Positions 1 to 11,515 of a DNA stretch of 64,000 bases are shown here, piece by piece. Under the pieces are notes generated by a model. It had not been told where the DNA came from and made no database searches. It was given only the letters and a program-made list of their open reading frames with translations. Location: contig NW_027478168.1 in the NCBI RefSeq assembly GCF_051020975.1, positions 6,572,001 through 6,636,000 on the forward strand, in the 5' to 3' direction. Within the stretch, counting starts at the first letter, position 1. Every line of letters begins with the position of its first letter. The translations under genes were made by a program, and so were the position numbers. This DNA is from Osmia lignaria lignaria. Its lineage: Eukaryota; Arthropoda; Insecta; Hymenoptera; Megachilidae.

Positions 1-247
1 GCACAGCTAAGCTGGAAGTGGCATTTGCAGCTCGCAATAGTGCAGAGTTATCTCAAAGAAAGGGGCCACGGTGTTTCTGTATCTCTATTATGTTGGTGCG
101 GCTTCGGAACTTTTAAATATCTTGATATATCTCGAGAACAACGCATCTGATCAAAAAATATCATAGAACATAAAAAGTAGGAAACTTAATTCTCTACAAC
201 AAAGGTCTCTTAACATTTTGCCATAGCTCGCTTCGTTTCCGAGATAT
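1..247 (+). repeat. Left-truncated monomer m0
   Basis: The window opens inside a monomer, at gcacagctaagctgg, which is base 76 in the ttgcag phase. It is a Q-class unit with a q end (gaacaacgcatc) followed by ctctacaacaaagg. Both markers match m6 at 1858-2179, so m0 is the equivalent of m6 in the preceding HOR unit, and the 6-monomer HOR extends left of the window. Confidence 0.9.
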
Positions 248-256
248 TTGCAGATT

Positions 257-389
257 TATCTCGAGGGAAGGGGCCTGACGGACATATTTCGAGATATTTC
301 TTCTTCTTGTTGTTCTTCTTCTGCACAGCTAAGCTGGAAGTGGCATTTGCGGCTCGCACTAGTGCAGAGTTATCTCAAAGAAAGGGGCC
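257..389 (+). repeat. Diverged direct repeat inside the monomer (114-bp offset)
   Basis: Positions 257-275 and 371-389 are two 19-bp versions of one motif. In consensus monomers they read tatctcaagggaaggggcc and tatctcaaagaaaggggcc, matching at 17 of 19 positions. Both are followed by an acgg word (tgacgg or acgg). The pair recurs in nearly every copy. It suggests that the 322-bp unit was built partly from a shorter ancestral unit; that origin is inference. Confidence 0.75.
298..321 (+). repeat. TTC/TTG trinucleotide tract within monomer
   Basis: Eight triplets, TTC x3, TTG x2, TTC x3, give a nearly pure pyrimidine strand. The tract occurs at the same place in every monomer. Variants are point changes (a ttgttc version at 5722 and 24718, ttcttcttctcg at 22142 and 31480) and one loss of a triplet at about 62768. 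The near-constant length is notable for a potential microsatellite and fits frequent homogenisation of the array. Confidence 0.9.
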
Positions 390-2179
390 ACGGTGTTTCT
401 GGATCTCTATTATGTTGGTGCGGCTTCGGAACTTTTAAATATCTCGATATATCTCGAAAACTACGCTTCTGATCAAAAAATATCATAGAACATAAATTGT
501 AGGAAACATAATTCTCTACAAAAAAGGTCTCTTAACATTTTGCCATAGCTCGTTTCGTTTCCGAGATATTTGCAGATATATCTCAAGGGAAGGGGCCTGA
601 CGGACATATTTCGAGATATTTCTTCTTCTTGTTGTTCTTCTTCTGCACAGCTAAACTGGAAGTGGCATTTCCAGCTCGCAATAGTGCAGAGTTATCTCAA
701 AGAAAGGGGCCACGGTGTTTCTGTATCTCTATTATGTTGGTGCGGCTTCGGAACTTTTAAATATCTTGATATATCTCGAGAACTACGCATCTGATCAAAA
801 AATATCATAGAACATAAAAAGTAGGAAACTTAATTCTCTACAAAAAAGGTCTCTTAACATTATGCCATAGCTCACTTCGTTTCCGAGATATTTGCTGATT
901 TATCTCAAGGGAAGGGGCCTGACGGACATATTTCGAGATATTTCTTCTTCTTGTTGTTCTTCTTCTGCACAGCTAAACTGGAAGTGGCATTTCCAGCTCG
1001 CAATAGTGCAGAGTTATCTCAAAGAAAGAGGCCACGGTGTTTCTGTATCTCTATTATGTTGGTGCGGCTTCGGAACTTTTAAATATCTTGATATATCTCG
1101 AGAACTACGCATCTGATCAAAAAATATCATAGAACATAAAAAGTAGGAAACTTAATTCTCTACAAGAAAGGTCTCTCAACATTTTGCCATAGCTCGCTTC
1201 GTTTCCGAGATATTTGCAGATTTATCTCAAGGGATGGGGCCTGACGGACATATTTCGAGATATTTCATCTTCTTGTTGTTCTTCTTCTGCACATCGAAGC
1301 TGGAAGTGGCATTTGCAGCTCGCAATAGTGCAGAGTTATCTCAAAGAAAGCGGCCACGGTGTTGCTGTACCTCTATTATGTTGGTGCAGCTTCGGAACTT
1401 TTAAATATCTTGATATATCTCGAGATCTACGCATCTGATCAAAAAATATCATAGAAGATAAAAAGTAGGAAACTTAATTCTCTACAAAAAAGGTCTCTTA
1501 ACATTTTGCCATAGCTCGCTTTGTTTCCGAGATATTGGCAGATTTATCTCAAGGGAAGGGGCCTGACGGACATATTTCGAGATATTTCTTCTTCTTGTTG
1601 TTCTTCTTCTGCACAGCTAAGCTGGAAGTGGCATTTGCAGCTCGCAATAGTGCATAGTTATCTCAAAGAAAGGGGCCACGGTGTTTCTGTATCTCTATTA
1701 TGTTGCTGCGGCTTCGGAACTTTTAAATATCTTGATATATCTCGAGAACTACGCATCTGATCAAAAAATATCATAGAACATAAAAAGTAGGAAACTTAAT
1801 TCTCTACAAAAAAGGTCTCTTAACATTTTGCCATAGCTCGTTTCGTTTCCGAGATATTTGCAGATATATCTCAAGGGAAGGGGCCTAACGGACATATTTC
1901 GTGTTATTTCTTCTTCTTGTTGTTCTTCTTCTGCACAGCTAAGCTGGAAGTGGCATTTGCAGCTCGCAATAGTGCAGAGTTATCTCAAAGAAAGGGGCCA
2001 CGGTGTTTCTGTATCTCTATTATGTTGGTGCGGCTTCGGAACTTTTAAATATCTTGATATATCTCGAGAACAACGCATCTGATCAAAAAATATCATAGAA
2101 CATAAAAAGTAGGAAACTTAATTCTCTACAACAAAGGTCTCTTAACATTTTGCCATAGCTCGCTTCGTTTCCGAGATAT

Positions 2180-4433
2180 TTGCAGATTTATCTCGAGGGA
2201 AGGGGCCTGACGGACATATTTCGAGATATTTCTTCTTCTTGTTGTTCTTCTTCTGCACAGCTAAGCTGGAAGTGGCATTTGCGGCTCGCACTAGTGCAGA
2301 GTTATCTCAAAGAAAGGGGCCACGGTGTTTCTGGATCTCTATTATGTTGGTGCGGCTTCGGAACTTTTAAATATCTCGATATATCTCGAAAACTACGCTT
2401 CTGATCAAAAAATATCATAGAACATAAATTGTAGGAAACATAATTCTCTACAAAAAAGGTCTCTTAACATTTTGCCATAGCTCGTTTCGTTTCCGAGATA
2501 TTTGCAGATATATCTCAAGGGAAGGGGCCTGACGGACATATTTCGAGATATTTCTTCTTCTTGTTGTTCTTCTTCTGCACAGCTAAACTGGAAGTGGCAT
2601 TTCCAGCTCGCAATAGTGCAGAGTTATCTCAAAGAAAGGGGCCACGGTGTTTCTGTATCTCTATTATGTTGGTGCGGCTTCGGAACTTTTAAATATCTTG
2701 ATATATCTCGAGAACTACGCATCTGATCAAAAAATATCATAGAACATAAAAAGTAGGAAACTTAATTCTCTACAAAAAAGGTCTCTTAACATTATGCCAT
2801 AGCTCACTTCGTTTCCGAGATATTTGCTGATTTATCTCAAGGGAAGGGGCCTGACGGACATATTTCGAGATATTTCTTCTTCTTGTTGTTCTTCTTCTGC
2901 ACAGCTAAACTGGAAGTGGCATTTCCAGCTCGCAATAGTGCAGAGTTATCTCAAAGAAAGAGGCTACGGTGTTTCTGTATCTCTATTATGTTGGTGCGGC
3001 TTCGGAACTTTTAAATATCTTGATATATCTCGAGAACTACGCATCTGATCAAAAAATATCATAGAACATAAAAAGTAGGAAACTTAATTCCCTACAAATA
3101 AGGTCTCTTAACATTTTGCCATAGCTCGCTTCGTTTCGGAGATATTTGCAGATTTATCTCAAGGGAAGGGGCCTGACGGACATATTTCGAGATATTTCTT
3201 CTTCTTGTTGTTCTTCTTCTGCACAGCTAAGCTGGAAGTGGCATTTGCAGCTCGCAATAGTGCAGAGTTATCTCCAAGAAAGGGTCCACGGTGTTTCTGT
3301 ATCTCTATTATGTTGGTGCGGCTTCGGAACTTTTAAATATCTTGATATATCTCGAGAACTACGCATCTGATCAAAAAATATCATAGAACATAAAAAGTAG
3401 GAAACTTAATTCTCTACAAGAAAGGTCTCTTAACATTTTGCCATAGCTCGCTTCGTTTCCGAGATATTTGCAGATTTATCTCAAGGGATGGGGCCTGACG
3501 GACATATTTCGAGATATTTCTTCTTCTTGTTGTTCTTCTTCTGCACATCTAAGCTGGAAGTGGCATTTGCTGCTCGCAATAGTGCAGAGTTATCTCAAAG
3601 AAAGCGGCCACGGTGTTGCTGTACCTCTATTATGTTGGTGCAGCTTCGGAACTTTTAAATATCTTGATATATCTCGAGATCTACGCATCTGATCAAAAAA
3701 TATCATAGAAGATAAAAAGTAGGAAACTTAATTCTCTACAAAAAAGGTCTCTTAACATTTTGCCATAGCTCGCTTTGTTTCCGAGATATTGGCAGATTTA
3801 TCTCAAGGGAAGGGGCCTGACGGACATATTTCGAGATATTTCTTCTTCTTGTTGTTCTTCTTCTGCACAGCTAAGCTGGAAGTGGCATTTGCAGCTCGCA
3901 ATAGTGCATAGTTATCTCAAAGAAAGGGGCCACGGTGTTTCTGTATCTCTATTATGTTGGTGCGGCTTCGGAACTTTTAAATATCTTGATATATCTCGAG
4001 AACTACGCATCTGATCAAAAAATATCATAGAACATAAAAAGTAGGAAACTTAATTCTCTACAAAAAAGGTCTCTTAACATTTTGCCATAGCTCGCTTCGT
4101 TTCCGAGATATTTGCAGATATATCTCAAGGGAAGGGGCCTAACGGACATATTTCGTGTTATTTCTTCTTCTTGTTGTTCTTCTTCTGCACAGCTAAGCTG
4201 GAAGTGGCATTTGCAGCTCGCAATAGTGCAGAGTTATCTCAAAGAAAGGGGCCACGGTGTTTCTGTATCTCTATTATGTTGGTGCGGCTTCGGAACTTTT
4301 AAATATCTTGATATATCTCGAGAACTACGCATCTGATCAAAAAATATCATAGAACATAAAAAGTAGGAAACTTAATTCTCTACAAAAAAGGTCTCTTAAC
4401 ATTATGCCATAGCTCACTTCGTTTCCGAGATAT
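2180..4433 (+). repeat. 6-monomer HOR, copy b with one extra monomer (m7-m13)
   Basis: m7-m9 repeat m1-m3 at a shift of 1932 bp, and m11-m13 repeat m4-m6 at a shift of 2254 bp. The extra unit is m10 at 3146-3467. It is Q-e with tttcggagat before the start, tctccaagaaag and gggtccacgg. Either copy b gained a monomer or copy a lost one. The last monomer, m13, has an e end where m6 has q. Confidence 0.88.
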
Positions 4434-5077
4434 TTGCTGATTTATCTCAAGGGAAGGGGCCTGACGGACATATTTCGAGATATTTCTTCTTCTTGTTGTT
4501 CTTCTTCTGCACAGCTAAGCTGGAAGTGGCATTTGCGGCTCGCACTAGTGCAGAGTTATCTCAAAGAAAGGGGCCACGGTGTTTCTGTATCTCTATTATG
4601 TTGGTGCGGCTTCGGAACTTTTAAATATCTTGATATATCTCGAGAACTACGCATCTGATCAAAAAATATCATACAACATAAAAAGTAGGAAACTTAATTC
4701 TCTACAAAAAAGGTCTCTTAACATTATGCCATAGCTCACTTCGTTTCCGAGATATTTGCTGATTTATCTCAAGGGAAGGGGCCTGACGGACATATTTCGA
4801 GATATTTCTTCTTCTTGTTGTTCTTCTTCTGCACAGCTAAACTGGAAGTGGCATTTCCAGCTCGCAATAGTGCAGAGTTATCTCAAAGAAAGGGGCCACG
4901 GTGTTTCTGTATCTCTATTATGTTGGTGCGGCTTCGGAACTTTTAAATATCTTGATATATCTCGAGAACTACGCATCTGATCAAAAAATATCATAGAACA
5001 TAAAAAGTAGGAAACTTAATTCTCTACAAAAAAGGTCTCTTAACATTTTGCCATAGCTCGCTTTGTTTCCGAGATAT
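4434..5077 (+). repeat. Bridging monomers m14-m15
   Basis: Both start with ttgctgatt after attatgcc and ctcactt, as m3 and m9 do. m14 has an R centre and m15 an F centre. m14 therefore looks like an m3-type left part joined to an R-type right part. They separate the 6/7-mer HOR from the pentamer HOR. Confidence 0.8.
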
Positions 5078-6687
5078 TGGCAGATTTGTCTCAAGGGAAG
5101 GGGCCTGACGGACATATTTCGAGATATTTCTTCTTCTTGTTGTTCTTCTTCTGCACAGCTAAGCTGGAAGTGGCATTTGCGGCTCGCACTAGTGCAGAGT
5201 TATCTCAAAGAAAGGGGCCACGGTGTTTCTGTATCTCTATTATGTTGGTGCGGCTTCGGAACTTTTAAATATCTTGATATATCTCGAGAACTACGCATCT
5301 GATCAAAAAATATCATAAAACATAAAAAGTAGGAAACTTAATTCTCTACAAATAAGGTCTCTTAACATTTTGCCATAGCCCGCTTCGTTTCCGAGATATT
5401 TGCAGATTTATCTCAAGGGAAGGGGCCTGACGGACATATTTCGAGATATTTCTTCTTCTTGTTGTTATTCTTCTGCACAGCGAAGCTGGAAGTGGCATTT
5501 GCAGCTCGCAATAGTGCAGAGTTATCGCAAAGAAAGGGGCCACGGTGTTTCTGTATCTCTATTATGTTGGTGCGGCTTCGGAACTTTTAAATATCTTGAT
5601 ATATCTCGAGAACTACGCATCTGATCAAAAAATATCATAGAACATAAAAAGTAGGAAACTTAATTCTCTACAAGAAAGGTCTCTTAACATTTTGCCATAG
5701 CTCGCTTCGTTTCCGAGATATTTGCAGATTTATCTCAAGGGAAGGGGCCTGACGGACATATTTCGAGATATTTCTTCTTCTTGTTCTTCTTCTTCTGCAC
5801 AGCTAAGCTGGAAGTGGCATTTGCAGCTCGCAATAGTGCATAGTTATCTCAAAGAAAGGGGCCACGGTGTTTCTGTATCTCTATTATGTTGGTGCGGCTT
5901 CGGAACTTTTAAATATCTTGATATATCTCGAGAACTACGCATCTGATCAAAAAATATCATAGAACATAAAAAGTAGGAAACTTAATTCTCTACAAAAAAG
6001 GTCTCTTAACATTATGCCATAGCTCGCTTCGTTTCCGAGATATTTGCAGATTTATCTCAAGGGAAGGGGCCTGACGGACATATTTCGAGATATTTCTTCT
6101 TCTTGTTGTTCTTCTTCTGCACAGCTAAGCTGGAAGTGGCATTTGCAGCTCGCAATAGTGCAGAGTTATCTCAAAGAAAGGGTCCACGGTGTTTCTGTAT
6201 CTCTATTATGTTGGTGCGGCTTCGGAACTTTTAAATATCTTGATATATCTCGAGAACTACGCATCTGATCAAAAAATATCATACGACATAAAAAGTAGGA
6301 AACTTAATTCTCTATAAGAAAGGTCTCTTAACATTTTGCCATAGCTCGCTTCGTTTTCGAGGTATTTGCAGATTTATCTCAAGGGAAGGGGCCTGACGGA
6401 CATATTTCGAGATATTTCTTCTTCTTGTTGTTCTTCTTCTGCACATCTAAGCTGGAAGTGGCATTTGCAGCTCGCAATAGTGCAGAGTTATCTCAAAGAA
6501 AGCGGCCACGGTGTTGCTGTACCTCTATTATGTTGGTGCAGCTTCGGAACTTTTAAATATCTTGATATATCTCGAGATCTACGCATCTGATCAAAAAATA
6601 TCATAGAAGGTAAAAAGTAGGAAACTTAATTCTCTACAAAAAAGGTCTCTTAACATTTTGCCATAGCTCGCTTTGTTTCCGAGATAT
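5078..6687 (+). repeat. Pentamer HOR, copy a (m16-m20, 1610 bp)
   Basis: Class order R-e, Q-e, Q-e, Q-e, Q-d. Markers are ttggcag and tcataaaacat in m16; gttgttattc and gttatcgcaaag in m17; gtgcatag in m18; gggtccacgg and atacgacat in m19; and ttttcgaggt with gttgctgtacc in m20. The first four recur exactly one 1610-bp period downstream. Confidence 0.88.
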
Positions 6688-8297
6688 TGGCAGATTTATC
6701 TCAAGGGAAGGGGCCTGACGGACATATTTCGAGATATTTCTTCTTCTTGTTGTTCTTCTTCTGCACAGCTAAGCTGGAAGTGGCATTTGCGGCTCGCACT
6801 AGTGCAGAGTTATCTCAAAGAAAGGGGCCACGGTGTTTCTGTATCTCTATTATGTTGGTGCGGCTTCGGAACTTTTAAATATCTTGATATATCTCGAGAA
6901 CTACGCATCTGATCAAAAAATATCATAAAACATAAAAAGTAGGAAACTTAATTCTCTACAAATAAGGTCTCTTAACATTTTGCCATAGCCCGCTTCGTTT
7001 CCGAGATATTTGCAGATTTATCTCAAGGGAAGGGGCCTGACGGACATATTTCGAGATATTTCTTCTTCTTGTTGTTATTCTTCTGCACAGCTAAGCTGGA
7101 AGTGGCATTTGCAGCTCGCAATAGTGCAGAGTTATCGCAAAGAAAGGGGCCACGGTGTTTCTGTATCTCTATTATGTTGGTGCGGCTTCGGAACTTTTAA
7201 ATATCTTGATATATCTCGAGAACTACGCATCTGATCAAAAAATATCATAGAACATAAAAAGTAGGAAACTTAATTCTCTACAAGAAAGGTCTCTTAACAT
7301 TTTGCCATAGCTCGCTTCGTTTCCGAGATATTTGCAGATTTATCTCAAGGGAAGGGGCCTGACGGACATATTTCGAGATATTTCTTCTTCTTGTTGTTCT
7401 TCTTCTGCACAGCTAAGCTGGAAGTGGCATTTGCAGCTCGCAATAGTGCATAGTTATCTCAAAGAAAGGGGCCACGGTGTTTCTGTATCTCTATTATGTT
7501 GGTGCGGCTTCGGAACTTTTAAATATCTTGATATATCGCGAGAACTACGCATCTGATCAAAAAATATCATAGAACATAAAAAGTAGGAAACTTAATTCTC
7601 TACAAAAAAGGTCTCTTAACATTATGCCATAGCTCGCTTCGTTTCCGAGATATTTGCAGATTTATCTCAAGGGAAGGGGCCTGACGGACATATTTCGAGA
7701 TATTTCTTCTTCTTGTTGTTCTTCTTCTGCACAGCTAAGCTGGAAGTGGCATTTGCAGCTCGCAATAGTGCAGAGTTATCTCAAAGAAAGGGTCCACGGT
7801 GTTTCTGTATCTCTATTATGTTGGTGCGGCTTCGGAACTTTTAAATATCTTGATATATCTCGAGAACTACGCATCTGATCAAAAAATATCATACGACATA
7901 AAAAGTAGGAAACTTAATTCTCTATAAGAAAGGTCTCTTAACATTTTGCCATAGCTCGCTTCGTTTTCGAGGTATTTGCAGATTTATCTCAAGGGAAGGG
8001 GCCTGACGGACATATTTCGAGATATTTCTTCTTCTTGTTGTTCTTCTTCTGCACAGCTAAGCTGGAAGTGGCATTTGCAGCTCGCAATAGTGCATAGTTA
8101 TCTCAAAGAAAGGGGCCACGGTGTTTCTGTATCTCTATTATGTTGGTGCGGCTTCGGAACTTTTAAATATCTTGATATATCTCGAGAACTACGCATCTGA
8201 TCAAAAAATATCATAGAACATAAAAGGTAGGAAACTTAATTCTCTACAAAAAAGGTCTCTTAACATTTTGCCATAGCTCGTTTCGTTTCCGAGATAT
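6688..8297 (+). repeat. Pentamer HOR, copy b (m21-m25)
   Basis: m21-m24 carry the m16-m19 markers with few differences, including gctaagctgg instead of gcgaagctgg in m22. m25 begins with the m20 leader ttttcgaggt but has the gtgcatag centre and an e end, so copy b switches to another monomer type inside m25. That switch marks an exchange point within a monomer. Confidence 0.85.
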
Positions 8298-8619
8298 TTG
8301 CAGATATATCTCAAGGGAAGGGGCCTGACGGACATATTTCGAGATATTTCTTCTTCTTGTTGTTCTTCTTCTGCACAGCTAAGCTGGAAGTGGCATTTGC
8401 AGCTCGCAATAGTGCATAGTTATCTCAAAGAAAGGGGCCACGGTGTTTCTGTATCTCTATTATGTTGGTGCGGCTTCGGAACTTTTAAATATCTTGATAT
8501 ATCTCGAGAACTACGCATCTGATCAAAAAATATCATAGAACATAAAAAGTAGGAAACTTAATTCTCTACAAAAAAGGTCTCTTGACATTTTGCCATAGCT
8601 CGCTTCGTTTCCGAGATAT
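8298..8619 (+). repeat. Monomer m26
   Basis: A Q-e unit with a gcagatata start and gtgcatag, placed between the 1610-bp and 1609-bp pentamer blocks. Together with m25 it matches m30-m31 in position and leader sequence, although m31 has an F centre. This shows that the two pentamer blocks are related. Confidence 0.8.
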
Positions 8620-10228
8620 TGGCAGATTTATCTCAAGGGAAGGGGCCTGACGGACATATTTCGAGATATTTCTTCTTCTTGTTGTTCTTCTTCTGCACAG
8701 CTAAGCTGGAAGTGGCATTTGCAGCTCGCAATAGTGCATAGTTATCTCAAAGAAAGGGGCCACGGTGTTTCTGTATCTCTATTATGTTGGTGCGGCTTCG
8801 GAACTTTTAAATATCTTGATATATCTCGAGAACTACGCATCTGATCAAAAAATATCATAGAACATAAAAAGTAGGAAACTTAATTCTCTACAAAAAAGGT
8901 CTCTTAACATTATGCCATAGCTCGCTTCGTTTCCGAGATATTTGCAGATTTATCTCAAGGGAAGGGGCCTGACGGACATATTTCGAGATATTTCTTCTTC
9001 TTGTTGTTCTTCTTCTGCACAGCTAAGCTGGAAGTGGCATTTGCAGCTCGCAATAGTGCAGAGTTATCTCAAAGAAAGGGTCCACGGTGTTTCTGTATCT
9101 CTATTATGTTGGTGCGGCTTCGGAACTTTTAAATATCTTGATATATCTCGAGAACTACGCATCTAATCAAAAAATATCATAGAACATAAAAAGTAGGAAA
9201 CTTAATTCTCTACAAGAAAGGTCTCTTAACATTTTGCCATAGCTCGCTTTGTTTCCGAGATATTGGCAGATTTATCTCAAGGGAAGGGGCCTGACGGACA
9301 TATTTCGAGATATTTCTTCTTCTTGTTGTTCTTCTTCTGCACAGCTAAGCTGGAATGGCATTTGCGGCTCGCACTAGTGCAGAGTTATCTCAAAGAAAGG
9401 GGCCACGGTGTTTCTGTATCTCTATTATGTTGGTGCGGCTTCGGAACTTTTAAATATCTTGATATATCTCGAGAACTACGCATCTGATCAAAAAATATCA
9501 TACGACATAAAAAGTAGGAAACTTAATTCTCTATAAGAAAGGTCTCTTAACATTTTGCCATAGCTCGCTTCGTTTTCGAGGTATTTGCAGATTTATCTCA
9601 AGGGAAGGGGCCTGACGGACATATTTCGAGATATCTCTTCTTCTTGTTGTTCTTCTTCTGCACAGCTAAGCTGGAAGTGGCATTTGCAGCTCGCAATAGT
9701 GCATAGTTATCTCAAAGAAAGGGGCCACGGTGTTTCTGTATCTCTATTATGTTGGTGCGGCTTCGGAGCTTTTAAATATCTTGATATATCTCGAGAACTA
9801 CGCATCTGATCAAAAAATATCATAGAACATAAAAGGTAGGAAACTTAATTCTCTACAAAAAAGGTCTCTTAACATTTTGCCATAGCTCGTTTCGTTTCCG
9901 AGATATTTGCAGATATATCTCAAGGGAAGGGGCCTGACGGACATATTTCGAGATATTTCTTCTTCTTGTTGTTCTTCTTCTGCACAGCTAAACTGGAAGT
10001 GGCATTTCCAGCTCGCAATAGTGCAGAGTTATCTCAAAGAAAGGGGCCACGGTGTTTCTGTATCTCTATTATGTTGGTGCGGCTTCGGAACTTTTAAATA
10101 TCTTGATATATCTCGAGAACTACGCATCTGATCAAAAAATATCATAGAACATAAAAAGTAGGAAACTTAATTCTCTACAAAAAAGGTCTCTTGACATTTT
10201 GCCATAGCTCGCTTCGTTTCCGAGATAT
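8620..10228 (+). repeat. 1609-bp pentamer HOR, copy a (m27-m31)
   Basis: Order Q-e, Q-e, R-e, Q-e, F-e. Markers are cttgacatttt and ttggcag in m27; gggtccacgg and catctaatc in m28; ctggaatggc with a lost G in m29; ttttcgaggt and gagatatctcttc in m30; and an F centre in m31. The period is 1609 rather than 1610 because of the inherited deletion in m29. Confidence 0.88.
9351..9360 (+). other. Single-base deletion in m29
   Basis: The sequence reads ctggaatggc where other monomers have ctggaagtggc; one G is lost near 9355/9356. The identical lesion recurs in m34 at 10964/10965, exactly 1609 bp away. The two pentamer copies therefore share an ancestor younger than the deletion. Confidence 0.92.
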
Positions 10229-11515
10229 TGGCAGATTTATCTCAAGGGAAGGGGCCTGACGGACATATTTCGAGATATTTCTTCTTCTTGTTGTTCTTCT
10301 TCTGCACAGCTAAGCTGGAAGTGGCATTTGCAGCTCGCAATAGTGCATAGTTATCTCAAAGAAAGGGGCCACGGTGTTTCTGTATCTCTATTATGTTGGT
10401 GCGGCTTCGGAACTTTTAAATATCTTGATATATCTCGAGAACTACGCATCTGATCAAAAAATATCATAGAACATAAAAAGTAGGAAACTTAATTCTCTAC
10501 AAAAAAGGTCTCTTAACATTATGCCATAGCTCGCTTCGTTTCCGAGATATTTGCAGATTTATCTCAAGGGAAGGGGCCTGACGGACATATTTCGAGATAT
10601 TTCTTCTTCTTGTTGTTCTTCTTCTGCACAGCTAAGCTGGAAGTGGCATTTGCAGCTCGCAATAGTGCAGAGTTATCTCAAAGAAAGGGTCCACGGTGTT
10701 TCTGTATCTCTATTATGTTGGTGCGGCTTCGGAACTTTTAAATATCTTGATATATCTCGAGAACTACGCATCTAATCAGAAAATATCATAGAACATAAAA
10801 AGTAGGAAACTTAATTCTCTACAAGAAAGGTCTCTTAACATTTTGCCATAGCTCGCTTTGTTTCCGAGATATTGGCAGATTTATCTCAAGGGAAGGGGCC
10901 TGACGGACATATTTCGAGATATTTCTTCTTCTTGTTGTTCTTCTTCTGCACAGCTAAGCTGGAATGGCATTTGCGGCTCGCACTAGTGCAGAGTTATCTC
11001 AAAGAAAGGGGCCACGGTGTTTCTGTATCTCTATTATGTTGGTGCGGCTTCGGAACTTTTAAATATCTTGATATATCTCGAGAACTACGCATCTGATCAA
11101 AAAATATCATACGACATAAAAAGTAGGAAACTTAATTCTCTATAAGAAAGGTCTCTTAACATTTTGCCATAGCTCGCTTCGTTTTCGAGGTATTTGCAGA
11201 TTTATCTCAAGGGAAGGGGCCTGACGGACATATTTCGAGATATCTCTTCTTCTTGTTGTTCTTCTTCTGCACAGCTAAGCTGGAAGTGGCATTTGCAGCT
11301 CGCAATAGTGCATAGTTATCTCAAAGAAAGGGGCCACGGTGTTTCTGTATCTCTATTATGTTGGTGCGGCTTCGGAACTTTTAAATATCTTGATATATCT
11401 CGAGAACTACGCATCTGATCAAAAAATATCATAGAACATAAAAAGTAGGAAACTTAATTCTCTACAAAAAAGGTCTCTTGACATTTTGCCATAGCTCGCT
11501 TCGTTTCCGAGATAT
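10229..11515 (+). repeat. 1609-bp pentamer HOR, copy b, four monomers (m32-m35)
   Basis: m32-m35 repeat m27-m30 at a shift of 1609 bp, including the single-base deletion in m34. The counterpart of m31 is missing: m36 at 11516 resumes with the cttgacatttt and ttggcag markers of m27/m32. One monomer was lost, or never present, in this copy. Confidence 0.85.

Larger units (their letters stand above)
240..446. repeat. Short inverted/direct repeat pair cgagatattt / aaatatctcg
   Basis: The 10-mer cgagatattt occurs at 240-249 and 290-299. Its exact reverse complement aaatatctcg lies at 437-446 in k-end monomers. In e-end monomers the third element is aaatatcttg, with one mismatch. The arms are about 140-190 bp apart, so a stable hairpin is not implied. 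The pattern is better read as several scattered copies of a GAGATA core in both orientations. Confidence 0.7.
248..569 (+). repeat. Representative monomer m1 with internal anatomy
   Basis: This is the first complete unit (class R, end k). In order it holds ttgcag at the phase start; a tatctc-rich purine block at 257-275; cgagatattt at 290-299; a TTC/TTG triplet tract at 298-321; the class-defining centre near 349-364; a second purine block at 371-389; ttaaatatctcgatatatc near 435; tgatca near 471; an A-rich stretch with aaattgtagg; and a tail tgccatagctcg...ttccgagata leading into m2. No signal for a gene, a tRNA-type promoter or a transposon end was seen. The phase is arbitrary because the true junction of a tandem repeat cannot be defined from within it. 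Confidence 0.95.
248..2179 (+). repeat. 6-monomer HOR, copy a (m1-m6, 1932 bp)
   Basis: Class order R-k, F-e, F-e, Q-d, Q-e, Q-q. Diagnostic variants are ctcgaggga with ctggatctc in m1; ttgctgatt after ctcactt in m3; gggatgggg, aaagcggcc and gttgctgtacc in m4; ttggcag in m5; and cctaacgg with ttcgtgttatt in m6. The same ordered set recurs 1932 bp downstream. m0 carries the m6 markers, so the HOR probably continues to the left. Confidence 0.9.

Noticed and set aside
248..472. A 74-codon open frame repeated in most monomers, which could be mistaken for a family of small proteins.
   Set aside because: In nearly all copies the first codon is TTG, not ATG. Copies are broken by 1-2 bp indels or stop codons, and single-base changes fall without regard to codon position. 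A homogenised repeat keeps any chance open frame in most copies.
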